Assembly (NCBI GenBank): GCA_030149625.1
Contig: JASLHP010000268.1
Location: forward strand, 1 to 6,365
DNA: 6,365 nucleotides
Direction: 5' to 3'
Source: Solirubrobacteraceae bacterium
GTDB lineage: Bacteria; Actinomycetota; Thermoleophilia; Solirubrobacterales; Solirubrobacteraceae
The position numbers and the translations under genes were made by a program. Of this stretch, positions 1-5,715 are shown piece by piece (positions within the stretch are counted from its first letter, which is position 1; every line of letters starts with the position of its first letter). The notes beneath the pieces were generated by a model, which was not told the DNA's origin, did not search any database, and saw only the letters and a list, made by a program, of their open reading frames with translations.

Positions 1-387
1 GCTCGCGCCGAGCGCGGCCACGCGCGCGCCTTCGCCACCGGGGCAGTGCGCCGAGTCGCCCCACACGATCGCGCCGGCGCCGGTCGCGTGGCTGGGGCGG
101 TCGCTCGGGAACACGACCTGTACGGCAGTGTCGGCCGGGCACGGGTTGAGCGTGGCCGGCGCCGACCACGTGCCGGGCTGCGGCGCCGGGCTGACGTCGG
201 CGCTGAGCGCCACGCGCGCAGGCGCCTCGGCGAGCCCGGCGGTGAAAGCGAGCAGGACGACCGCCGCGAGCGCGCCGGCGCCGGCGAGCGCCGGCGCCCG
301 CCGCGAAGAGCCCGGAGCTCGGCGGCCTTGACTCGAGGTGCTCAGGAGGCGAGCGCCGAGCGCAGGAAGTCGACGGTGCGCTGCCAA
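1..387 (-). CDS. Secreted protein of unknown function, 3' end outside the window
   Basis: An open minus-strand frame runs from inside the end of the hydrolase gene to the left edge without a stop. It starts with an Arg-rich stretch (RRAPGSSRRAP), then a hydrophobic Ala/Leu/Val core (ALAAVVLLAFTAGLA) and an A-E-A site, which is a classic Sec signal peptide. The exported part reads on through NPCP and, about 37 residues later, HCPGG, so two cysteines could form a disulfide. The frame has no ATG or GTG near its 5' end. The nearest usable start is TTG at 387-385, which has no Shine-Dalgarno site and overlaps the hydrolase by 46 bases, so the start is unresolved. The next residues (LLST) lie exactly at the hydrolase stop, which suggests co-transcription from the hydrolase side. 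I recognise no domain. The signal peptide is what I see; extracytoplasmic location is inferred from it. Confidence 0.5.
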   Translation of the reverse strand, partial: MAAHRRLPALGARLLSTSSQGRRAPGSSRRAPALAGAGALAAVVLLAFTAGLAEAPARVALSADVSPAPQPGTWSAPATLNPCPADTAVQVVFPSDRPSHATGAGAIVWGDSAHCPGGEGARVAALGAS

Positions 388-1022
388 GACTGCTCGGCGA
401 GGTCGTGGTCGTAGGTGCCGAGGCGGTTGGTGTCGTTGAAGAACGCGTGTCCGGCGTCGTCGTAGCGGTGGAACGTCGTCTCGACGCCTGCGTCTTCGAG
501 TGCGGTCTCGAGCTTGTCGGCCTCCTCGGTGGGGATGAATTCGTCAGCCGTGCCGAAGTGGCCGAGCACGGGTCCGCTGATCGCGCTGAAGTCGGGCTTG
601 CCATGGGGCATCACGTAGTAGTAGGTGACCGCGGCGGCGATGTTGGGGCAGGTGGCGGCCGCCCACAAGGCGAGGCCGCCGCCGAGGCAGAAGCCGACGG
701 CGCCGACGCCGGGACCTTCGAAGCCGGGCTGGGAGGCGAGGTGCTCGGCGGCGCCGCACATGTCCTGCTCCACCTCGCTCATCGTCAACGCCATCATCTT
801 CTGTTCGGCCTCGCTGGGCTGCGTGGTCGTCTCGCCGCGATACAGATCGGGGGCGAGCGCGTAGAAGCCCTCGGCGGCAAGGCGGTCGCAGATCGAGCGG
901 ATGTGCTCGTCCAAGCCCCACCACTCCTGCAGCACGATCACGCCGCTGCCGTGCCCAGCGGCGGGCTCGGCCAGGTAGCCGGGCGCGCTGCCGGCGCTCG
1001 TGGGGAACTCGATCTCGGGCAT
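342..1022 (-). CDS. Dienelactone hydrolase family protein (alpha/beta hydrolase)
   Basis: The 226-residue protein has the usual length for the family, whose founding member opens the lactone ring of dienelactones in chloroaromatic breakdown; many relatives have other or unknown esters and lactones as substrates. It is cytosolic, with no signal peptide. The catalytic triad is complete: Cys112 in the nucleophile elbow GFCLGGG, Asp160 in GTADEF and His192 in GHAFFND. The early QEWWGLDEHI stretch (residues 32-41), with Glu33, and the APDLYRG stretch (57-63) are typical. The ATG at 1022 is chosen because AAGGAG lies 7 bases upstream and the homologous part starts there; an in-frame extension to 1352 is only Arg/Pro-rich antisense of the next gene. 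It is divergent from the MDR oxidoreductase across 86 bases and upstream of the secreted-protein gene, with which it probably shares a transcript. The family call is firm; the substrate is unknown. Confidence 0.94.
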   Translation of the reverse strand: MPEIEFPTSAGSAPGYLAEPAAGHGSGVIVLQEWWGLDEHIRSICDRLAAEGFYALAPDLYRGETTTQPSEAEQKMMALTMSEVEQDMCGAAEHLASQPGFEGPGVGAVGFCLGGGLALWAAATCPNIAAAVTYYYVMPHGKPDFSAISGPVLGHFGTADEFIPTEEADKLETALEDAGVETTFHRYDDAGHAFFNDTNRLGTYDHDLAEQSWQRTVDFLRSALAS

Positions 1023-1029
1023 CTTGTGG

Positions 1030-1035
1030 CTCCTT
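1030..1035 (-). promoter_or_regulatory. Ribosome binding site of the hydrolase gene
   Basis: On the minus strand AAGGAG lies 7 bases before the ATG at 1022. This settles the start of the hydrolase against the much longer in-frame reading that would begin at 1352. I found no convincing -35/-10 pair in the 86-base divergent spacer (1023-1108). Confidence 0.75.
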
Positions 1036-1092
1036 GGTCCGTGGCGGTGGATGTGGCGGCGCAATACTCTCACGACTTCGTATCCGCAGCAC

Positions 1093-1101
1093 GAGGAGAG
1101 G
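1093..1101 (+). promoter_or_regulatory. Ribosome binding site of the MDR oxidoreductase gene
   Basis: The purine run GAGGAGAGG ends 7 bases before the ATG at 1109. It selects that start over the in-frame ATG at 1034, whose extra 25 residues (Gly/Arg-rich) have no counterpart in this family and would overlap the hydrolase leader. Confidence 0.75.
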
Positions 1102-1108
1102 TGACGCG

Positions 1109-2110
1109 ATGGATGCCGTGAACCACCAGTTCCGCTTGGCCGCGCGCCCGGTCGGCCTGCCGCGGCCGAGCGACTGGTCCTACGTCGAGGAGCCGGTGCC
1201 GGAGCCGGGCGACGGCGAGGTGCTCGTGAGGAATGCATACGTCTCGCTCGACCCGGCGATGCGCGGCTGGATGAACGAGGGCCGCTCCTACATCCCGCCG
1301 GTGGGCATCGGCGAGGTGATGCGCGCGTTCGCGGTCGGCGAGGTGCTCGCATCGAACGACCCGGACGTGCCGGTGGGCTCGCACGTGGGCGGCCTCTTGG
1401 GCGTGCAGGAGTACGCCGTCGCGAACGGCAAAGGCGTGTTCAAAGTCGACCCGAGCCTCGCGCCGCTGCCGGTGTATCTGGGCACGCTCGGCATGCCCGG
1501 CGTGACGGCGTACTTCGGCCTGCTCGACATCGGCCGGCCCGAAGCGGGCGAGACGGTGGTGGTGTCGGGCGCCGCGGGCGCGGTCGGCGGGCTCGTCGGG
1601 CAGATCGCGAAGATCAAGGGCTGTCGTGTCGTCGGCATCGCGGGCGGCCCGGAGAAGTGCGGGCACCTGCTCGAGGACCTCGGCTTCGACGCCACGATCG
1701 ACTACAAGGCCGGAAACCTCGACGCGGCGCTGTCGGAGCACTGCCAACGCGGCATCGATATCTATTTCGACAACGTCGGCGGCGAGATCCTCGATGCTGC
1801 GCTCGCGCACCTCGCGCGCAGAGCCCGCGTCGTCATCTGTGGGGCGATCAGCCAGTACAACAACACGACGCCGATGCGGGGGCCGTCCAACTACATGTCG
1901 CTGCTCGTCAACAACGCGAGCATGACCGGCTTCACCATGGGCGACTATCTGGCCCGCTACGGCGAGGCCGTGCAGGAGATGGCCGGCTGGCTCGCCGCGG
2001 GCAAGCTGATCTCGCGCGAGGACGTCGCGGAGGGCCTGGAGAACTTCCCGCCCACACTGCTGCGGCTGTTCCGCGGCGAGAACACGGGCAAGCTCGTGCT
2101 GAAGCTCTAG
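1109..2110 (+). CDS. NADP-dependent oxidoreductase, zinc-free MDR superfamily (CurA / prostaglandin-reductase-like)
   Basis: The protein has 333 residues, normal for the leukotriene B4 12-hydroxydehydrogenase / prostaglandin reductase / CurA branch of medium-chain dehydrogenases. Members reduce the C=C bond of alpha,beta-unsaturated ketones and aldehydes with NADPH. Family landmarks are in order: an N-terminal domain with EPVPEPGDGEVLVRN (28-42) and SLDPAMRGWM (46-55), the LGMPGVTAYFGL segment (127-138), the Rossmann turn VSGAAGAVGGLVGQIA (152-167), and later YFDNVGGEILDA, ISQYNN and GFTMGDY. The usual catalytic-zinc ligands of alcohol dehydrogenases are absent, as expected for this branch. 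The start is set by GAGGAGAGG just upstream. It is divergent from the hydrolase and convergent with the SDR, 35 bases between stops. A role in detoxifying reactive enones is inference from the family; the substrate cannot be told. Confidence 0.94.
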   Translation: MDAVNHQFRLAARPVGLPRPSDWSYVEEPVPEPGDGEVLVRNAYVSLDPAMRGWMNEGRSYIPPVGIGEVMRAFAVGEVLASNDPDVPVGSHVGGLLGVQEYAVANGKGVFKVDPSLAPLPVYLGTLGMPGVTAYFGLLDIGRPEAGETVVVSGAAGAVGGLVGQIAKIKGCRVVGIAGGPEKCGHLLEDLGFDATIDYKAGNLDAALSEHCQRGIDIYFDNVGGEILDAALAHLARRARVVICGAISQYNNTTPMRGPSNYMSLLVNNASMTGFTMGDYLARYGEAVQEMAGWLAAGKLISREDVAEGLENFPPTLLRLFRGENTGKLVLKL

Positions 2111-2133
2111 CGCAGCCGGCGGGGCGGCTCGCG
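2111..2133. terminator. GC-rich hairpin between convergent stops, possible bidirectional terminator
   Basis: AGCCG (2114-2118) pairs with CGGCT (2125-2129) around a 6-base loop. The stem extends by three more pairs (CGC 2111-2113 with GCG 2131-2133) if C2130 is bulged. The hairpin starts directly after the oxidoreductase TAG and lies 12 bases beyond the SDR stop. There is no T-tract on either strand, so it is not a canonical intrinsic terminator; position is the main argument. Confidence 0.35.
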
Positions 2134-2145
2134 ATCAGGTCATTC

Positions 2146-3042
2146 CTATGCGGCGGCGCCAGCGCCGAGCGCGAAGCGCACACCCGTGAGCTCCTCGGAG
2201 GCGTCCCACAGGCGGCGCGCCGCGGTGGTGTCTCGCGCGGCCTGGGAGCGCCCCACGCGCTTGGGCTTCCCGCGCATTTCCATCAGGCCGTCGGGCCCGG
2301 CGAAGCTCCCGCCGGGCATCTCCGCGACAGCCGCGTAGAGCGTCGGCAGCGCGCCGGCCTCCTCGTCCTGGGCGAGCAATCGGTTGCCGACGATGCTGAG
2401 CAGGTCGAGTGTGCGCCGGCCGCTGTGGAACTGCAGGTTGGTGGCGGCGTAGCCCGGGTGGGCGGCGGTTGCGAGGACGCGCGAGCCGGCGGCGGTGAGG
2501 CGCCGCTGCAGCTCGGCGGTGAACAGCAGGTTGGCGAGCTTGGACTGACCGTAGGCGCGCGACGCGCGGTAGGGCTTGCGTTCCCAGTTGAGATCGTCGA
2601 AGTCGATGCTGCCGATGCGATGGGCGCCAGAGGACACGGTCACGACGCGGCCGCTGATGTGCTCGAGCAGCAGGTTGGTGAGCGCGAAGTGCCCCAGGTG
2701 GTTGGTGCCGAACTGCAGCTCGAAGCCCTCGGCGGTGCGGCCGAGCGGCGGCACCATCACGCCCGCGTTGTTGATCAGCAGGTCGAGCTCATCGTCCCAC
2801 GCGGCGGCGAATTCGCGCACGGACGCGAGGCTCGCGAGGTCCAGTTGGCTGACCTCGGTCTGCCCGGGCATGCTCGCGGCGGCGGCTTCGCCCTTGTCGA
2901 TGTTGCGTACGGCGAGCACGACGCGCGCGCCCGCGCCGGCGAGCGCGCTCGCGGCGGCGCGTCCGATGCCGCTGTTGGCGCCTGTGACGATCACGTTGCG
3001 GCCGGTCATGTCGGGAAGAAAGGAGGTGCTTGAAGTAGTCAT
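2146..3042 (-). CDS. Short-chain dehydrogenase/reductase, retinol-dehydrogenase-like
   Basis: The protein has 298 residues from the ATG at 3042. It is a classical SDR: cofactor loop TGANSGIG (20-27), Asp68 in QLDLASL, NNAG (91-94), active-site Asn114 in TNHLGHFALT, Ser137/Ser138 in VTVSSGAHR, and the Tyr164-x-x-x-Lys168 pair in AYGQSKLAN. The spacing of about 26 residues between Ser and Tyr, with the DDLNWERKPY insert, and the HPGYAATNLQ segment are typical of the RDH/WWOX-like group. Arg46 after the second strand suggests NADP(H) preference. Members oxidise or reduce alcohols and ketones; the substrate here is unknown. No Shine-Dalgarno site precedes the ATG, and the predicted promoter would place the transcript start at or one base before it, so translation is probably leaderless. 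Two TTG codons just upstream (3051, 3048) are less likely starts. It is divergent from tetR, its probable regulator. Confidence 0.94.
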   Translation of the reverse strand: MTTSSTSFLPDMTGRNVIVTGANSGIGRAAASALAGAGARVVLAVRNIDKGEAAAASMPGQTEVSQLDLASLASVREFAAAWDDELDLLINNAGVMVPPLGRTAEGFELQFGTNHLGHFALTNLLLEHISGRVVTVSSGAHRIGSIDFDDLNWERKPYRASRAYGQSKLANLLFTAELQRRLTAAGSRVLATAAHPGYAATNLQFHSGRRTLDLLSIVGNRLLAQDEEAGALPTLYAAVAEMPGGSFAGPDGLMEMRGKPKRVGRSQAARDTTAARRLWDASEELTGVRFALGAGAAA

Positions 3043-3059
3043 GGGCAACAATGTAGACT
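3030..3059 (+). promoter_or_regulatory. Weak candidate promoter for tetR
   Basis: TTGAAG (3030-3035) and TAGACT (3054-3059) are 18 bases apart, each matching 4 of 6 consensus bases. They would start a transcript near 3066, giving a leader of about 43 bases before the tetR ATG. The -10 overlaps that of the SDR promoter on the other strand, so one bound repressor could cover both. Such matches occur by chance; this is a tentative reading. Confidence 0.22.
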
Positions 3060-3071
3060 ATGACAACAATG
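3046..3071 (+). repeat. Direct repeat CAACAATG in the SDR/tetR spacer
   Basis: CAACAATG occurs at 3046-3053 and again at 3064-3071, 18 bases apart start to start, a little under two helical turns. Both copies are in the AT-rich spacer and overlap the SDR promoter. It could be a second recognition element or a by-product of overlapping palindromes. Confidence 0.35.
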
Positions 3072-3078
3072 ATGTCAA
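3050..3078 (-). promoter_or_regulatory. Sigma-70-type promoter for the SDR gene, predicted leaderless
   Basis: Read on the minus strand, a perfect -35 TTGACA (3078-3073) is followed after exactly 17 bases by TACATT (3055-3050), which fits the actinobacterial -10 pattern TAnnnT. Transcription should begin near 3043, one base before the ATG at 3042. The lack of a ribosome binding site agrees with this. The hexamers lie inside the repeat-rich spacer, so a bound regulator would block polymerase. Confidence 0.7.
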
Positions 3079-3085
3079 CGACTAC
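3053..3085. promoter_or_regulatory. Imperfect palindrome, candidate TetR operator
   Basis: The arms at 3053-3065 and 3073-3085 match as inverted repeats at 10 of 13 positions around a 7-base centre; the inner TGACA/TGTCA and outer GTAG/CTAC parts are exact. It covers the -35, the spacer and part of the -10 of the SDR promoter, the classic place for a TetR-family operator next to a divergent tetR gene. TetR binding is an inference. Confidence 0.5.
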
Positions 3086-3108
3086 TTCGTGCCTTAGGCT
3101 GCCCGGAC

Positions 3109-3771
3109 ATGCCTGAGCGTCGATCAGCGTCTGAGCGCGCGCTCGTCTCCGAGTCCTCGCGCGTCTCGGCGCGACCCACGCCGGAGCGCCCTTACCACCA
3201 CGGCAACCTGCGCACGGCGCTGCTCGAGCAGGCCGAGCGGATCGTGCGCGAGCGCGGCGTCCAGGAGCTCTCGCTGCGTGGGCTCGCGCGTGAGATCGGC
3301 GTCAGTCACGGCGCGCCGCGCAGGCACTTCCCGGATCGCCAGGCGCTGCTCGACGCGCTCGCGGAGGATGGGTTCGTGCGCCTGGGCGCCGAACTAAGTG
3401 GCGCGGTGGACCGCGCAGGGGAAGATTTCCAGCGCAGGCTGCAGGCGACCGCGACCGCTTACGTCCACTTCGCTACGCGCGACGCGGCGCTGCTCGCGCT
3501 GATGTTCGCGAGCAAGCACGGCGAGTCCTCGGCGGCGCTGCACGAGCTCGCCGATCGCGCCTTCTCGGTGCTGCTCGCGCTGATCGAGCAGGGTCAGGCC
3601 GAGCACGCGATCGAACCCGGCGAGCCAGAGCGCGTCGGACTCGTGCTGTTCGCGACGATTCAAGGTATCGCGGCGCTCGTGACGAGCGGCATGGTCGATC
3701 TGGGACAGGTCGACGAGCTGGTCTCCGATGCGATCGCGCACTTCCTGCGCGGCTCGCGCGCGGGCGCGTGA
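3109..3771 (+). CDS. TetR/AcrR-family transcriptional regulator, WHG-type C-terminal domain
   Basis: The protein has 220 residues. Residues 28-89 are a TetR DNA-binding domain: PYHHGNLRTALLEQA (28-42) forms helix 1, and LSLRGLAREIGVSHGAPRRHFPDRQALLDAL (54-84, written here as one domain) contains the helix-turn-helix. The RPYHHGN opening and the YVHFATRDAALLALMF segment (118-133) are hallmarks of the group with a WHG (TetR_C_33-type) ligand domain. The recognition helix has Arg71 where most relatives have Tyr (APYRHF). The first 27 residues are a Ser/Arg/Glu-rich tail, but no other in-frame start exists before the domain, so the ATG at 3109 stands despite having no Shine-Dalgarno site. It is divergent from the SDR over a repeat-rich spacer, so repression of the SDR and of itself is the likely role. 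The ligand is unknown. Its stop lies 4 bases from that of the convergent exporter gene. Confidence 0.92.
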   Translation: MPERRSASERALVSESSRVSARPTPERPYHHGNLRTALLEQAERIVRERGVQELSLRGLAREIGVSHGAPRRHFPDRQALLDALAEDGFVRLGAELSGAVDRAGEDFQRRLQATATAYVHFATRDAALLALMFASKHGESSAALHELADRAFSVLLALIEQGQAEHAIEPGEPERVGLVLFATIQGIAALVTSGMVDLGQVDELVSDAIAHFLRGSRAGA

Positions 3772-3775
3772 CGCT

Positions 3776-5230
3776 TCAGTCCTGAGCCTGGGCCATCGAG
3801 CTGTCGACCGCGGCGAGCGCGACCTGGCCGTCTCCCACCACCAAAGGCACCACGGCGATCGCGGCGCCGATGAGCGCGGCGGCGATCCAGAAGGCGAGGT
3901 GGTAGCCGCCCGTGAGCGCGGCGTTGGTGGACTGGCCCTGCGCGATCAAGTGCGTGCTACGCGACGTCGAGAGCGTGGCGAGCACGGCGAGGCCGAGCGC
4001 GCCGCCGACCTGGGCGGTCGTGTTGACGAGCCCGGATGCGAGGCCCGCGTCCTGCGGTCCGGCTCCCGACATGGCCACGTTCATCAGCGCTGGAAAGCAC
4101 ACGCCGGCGCCGATGCCGAGCAGCAGCATCGAGGGCAGCACGTGCGCGAGATAGCTGCCGTGTACGGGCGCCAGCGCCAACAGGATCAGCGCGAGCCCGA
4201 TCAGGGCGAGGCCGGGCACGAGCATGTTGCGGGCGCCGAAGCGCGTCACGAGCTGCTCCGAGTATCGGATCGAAAGCGTGCCCATGGTGAGCGAGACGGG
4301 TAGGAAGGCGAGGCCGATGTCGAGCGCGTCGTAGCCGAGCACACGGCGCAGGTACAGCGCACCGAGGAAGAACACGCCGAACATGCCGGCCACGGACAGC
4401 ACCTGGATGATGTTGGCGGTGGCGACGTTGCGCGAGCGGAAGATGCGCAGCGGCACGAGCGGTTTGCTCGCGGTGGCCTCGCGTGCTAGGAAGCCGAGCA
4501 GCAGCACGAGTGAGATACCGCCGAGGGCGAGTGTCTGCGTCGCCCCCCAGCCGTCGTCGGCGGCGGGCTTGACGATCGTGTAGACGCCGAGCATCAGCGC
4601 GGAGGTGATCAGCAGCGCGCCTGGCACGTCGGCTCCCTCGCCGATGCCGAGGCCGGTGTCGTGCTCGAGCAGGCGCCTGGCGAACACGGCGGTGGCGACG
4701 CCGATCGGGATGTTGACGAAGAAGATCCAGTGCCAGTCGATCGACTGCGTGATGATGCCGCCGGCGAGCAGGCCGACGGAGCCGCCCGCGGACGCGACGA
4801 ATGCGTATACGCCGATCGCCTTGGCCTGCTCGCGCGGCTCGGGGAACATCGTGACGATCATGCCGAGGATCACCGCGGAGGTCATCGCGCCGCCGATGCC
4901 CTGCACGAAGCGCGCGGCGATCAAGAGCGACTGACTGTCGGCGAGGCCGCACGCGAGCGAGGCGCCGGTGAACAGGCCGACACCCGCGAGGAAGATGCGC
5001 CGTCGTCCGATCAGATCGCCGAAGCGTCCCGCGAGCAGCAGCAGCCCGCCGAACGCGATCAGATAGGCGTTGACCACCCACGCGAGGCTCGAGGTCGAGA
5101 AGTGCAGATCGTCCTGAATCGACGGCAGCGCGACGTTGACGATCGTGACGTCGAGCACGATCATCAGCATGCCGACGCACAGCACGTACAGCGCGACCCA
5201 GCGCGAGCGATCCTGCTTCGCCGCGCTCAC
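3776..5230 (-). CDS. MFS drug/metabolite exporter, DHA2 (EmrB/QacA) family, 14 TM
   Basis: From the GTG at 5230 the protein has 484 residues and about 14 hydrophobic helices, roughly at 11-33, 50-68, 79-97, 102-127, 139-160, 166-184, 205-220, 234-249, 270-294 and five more towards the C-terminus. This is the layout of inner-membrane proton-driven multidrug exporters of the DHA2 family. Diagnostic motifs: LDVTIVNVALPSI (26-38, motif D1), GRFGDLIGRRR (68-78, motif A), ARFVQGIGGA (106-115, motif B), and IDWHWIFFVNIPIG (164-177). Antiporter motif C is present as AGGSVGLLAGG (148-158), with Leu154 where the usual GP dipeptide has Pro. The start is chosen because GTGA overlaps the stop of the AHSA1 gene and GGAG lies 5 bases upstream; a longer in-frame reading to 6112 is antisense-like filler. 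It is the last gene of the arsR operon. Its cargo is unknown. Confidence 0.94.
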   Translation of the reverse strand: MSAAKQDRSRWVALYVLCVGMLMIVLDVTIVNVALPSIQDDLHFSTSSLAWVVNAYLIAFGGLLLLAGRFGDLIGRRRIFLAGVGLFTGASLACGLADSQSLLIAARFVQGIGGAMTSAVILGMIVTMFPEPREQAKAIGVYAFVASAGGSVGLLAGGIITQSIDWHWIFFVNIPIGVATAVFARRLLEHDTGLGIGEGADVPGALLITSALMLGVYTIVKPAADDGWGATQTLALGGISLVLLLGFLAREATASKPLVPLRIFRSRNVATANIIQVLSVAGMFGVFFLGALYLRRVLGYDALDIGLAFLPVSLTMGTLSIRYSEQLVTRFGARNMLVPGLALIGLALILLALAPVHGSYLAHVLPSMLLLGIGAGVCFPALMNVAMSGAGPQDAGLASGLVNTTAQVGGALGLAVLATLSTSRSTHLIAQGQSTNAALTGGYHLAFWIAAALIGAAIAVVPLVVGDGQVALAAVDSSMAQAQD

Positions 5231-5715
5231 GTGGACTCCGGCGCGGCTCGCAGCGCCGCTCGGAGCGTCTCGAGCATCTCGCGCGTGCCATGCTCGCGCG
5301 CGGCGGGCGTGTCGAGCGCGTCGAGAAACACGCCCTGCTCGGTGAGCGTGAGCCGGGTGCCCTCGCCGCTGGGCTCGAGCTCGATGGTGGCGACGGATAC
5401 GGACATGCGCTGGTCGTCTCGGTACATCTCGTAGGTGTGCACGATTCGCTGGTGCTCGACGATGTCGCGGAAGCGCGAGTCGAACAGGTAGAGCGTACCG
5501 TCGGGCGTGCGTACGCTCATGCGCTCGTGCCCGCCGACGCGGAACTCCAGCTGGTGCTCGCCCTTGAGCTCCTTGGGCCCGAACCACGCCAGCTTCTGCT
5601 GCGGATTCGCCCAGGCGCTCCACACGCGCACGGGCGAGGCCTCGTAGGTGCGCTCGATCGCGAACGTCGAGTGCGTGATGGACCGCTCGACGGCGGCTGG
5701 GTCGGTGTCGCTCAC
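5227..5715 (-). CDS. SRPBCC / AHSA1 domain protein
   Basis: The protein has 162 residues, a single-domain AHSA1-type SRPBCC (START/Bet v1-like) fold. Seen in order: IERTYEASPVRVWSAW (20-35) with the strand-helix entry typical of the fold, NPQQKLAWFGP, the FRVGGHERM strand, the DGTLYLFDSRF strand, VHTYEMYRDDQRMS, GEGTRLTLTEQGVF, and a long C-terminal helix ending LETLRAALRAAP. The fold forms a hydrophobic cavity; most bacterial AHSA1 members have no known ligand, and ArsR-AHSA1 pairs are common. The start is GTG at 5715: it shares GTGA with the arsR stop, and AAGGGAG lies 6 bases upstream. Its own stop shares GTGA with the exporter start. A role in binding or presenting the compound that the exporter removes is inference. 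Confidence 0.9.
   Translation of the reverse strand: MSDTDPAAVERSITHSTFAIERTYEASPVRVWSAWANPQQKLAWFGPKELKGEHQLEFRVGGHERMSVRTPDGTLYLFDSRFRDIVEHQRIVHTYEMYRDDQRMSVSVATIELEPSGEGTRLTLTEQGVFLDALDTPAAREHGTREMLETLRAALRAAPEST

Larger units (their letters stand above)
3032..3088. repeat. Perfect 9-base inverted repeat flanking the SDR/tetR promoter region
   Basis: GAAGTAGTC (3032-3040) and GACTACTTC (3080-3088) are exact inverted copies separated by 39 bases. The left arm includes the first SDR codons and the right arm sits just upstream of the SDR -35. The pair brackets the whole predicted promoter, which suits two regulator half-sites or a looping arrangement. Function is inferred from position only. 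Confidence 0.5.

Noticed and set aside
272..297. Two copies of the self-complementary GCGCCGGCGC separated by 6 bases
   Set aside because: They encode the Ala/Gly-rich signal peptide of the left-edge protein; codon use for Ala and Gly in GC-rich DNA explains them. A regulatory hairpin is possible but unsupported.
46..414. Plus-strand 122-codon frame at the left edge
   Set aside because: It is Arg-rich without any motif, while the minus strand shows a proper signal peptide and ordinary codon use.
1064..1083. ATAC...GTAT inverted pair in the hydrolase/oxidoreductase spacer
   Set aside because: Only four bases per arm match and the interior does not continue the symmetry; chance is sufficient.
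405..1121. A 238-codon plus-strand open frame opposite the dienelactone hydrolase
   Set aside because: The opposite strand encodes a hydrolase with an intact catalytic triad; this frame is its Gly/Val-rich shadow.
1657..3033. A 458-codon plus-strand open frame opposite the SDR gene and out of frame in the oxidoreductase gene
   Set aside because: Its product is Arg/Gly/Ala-rich with no domain, it spans the two genes and their convergent stops, and the SDR and oxidoreductase on the competing frames have complete motifs. Long empty frames are expected at this G+C content.
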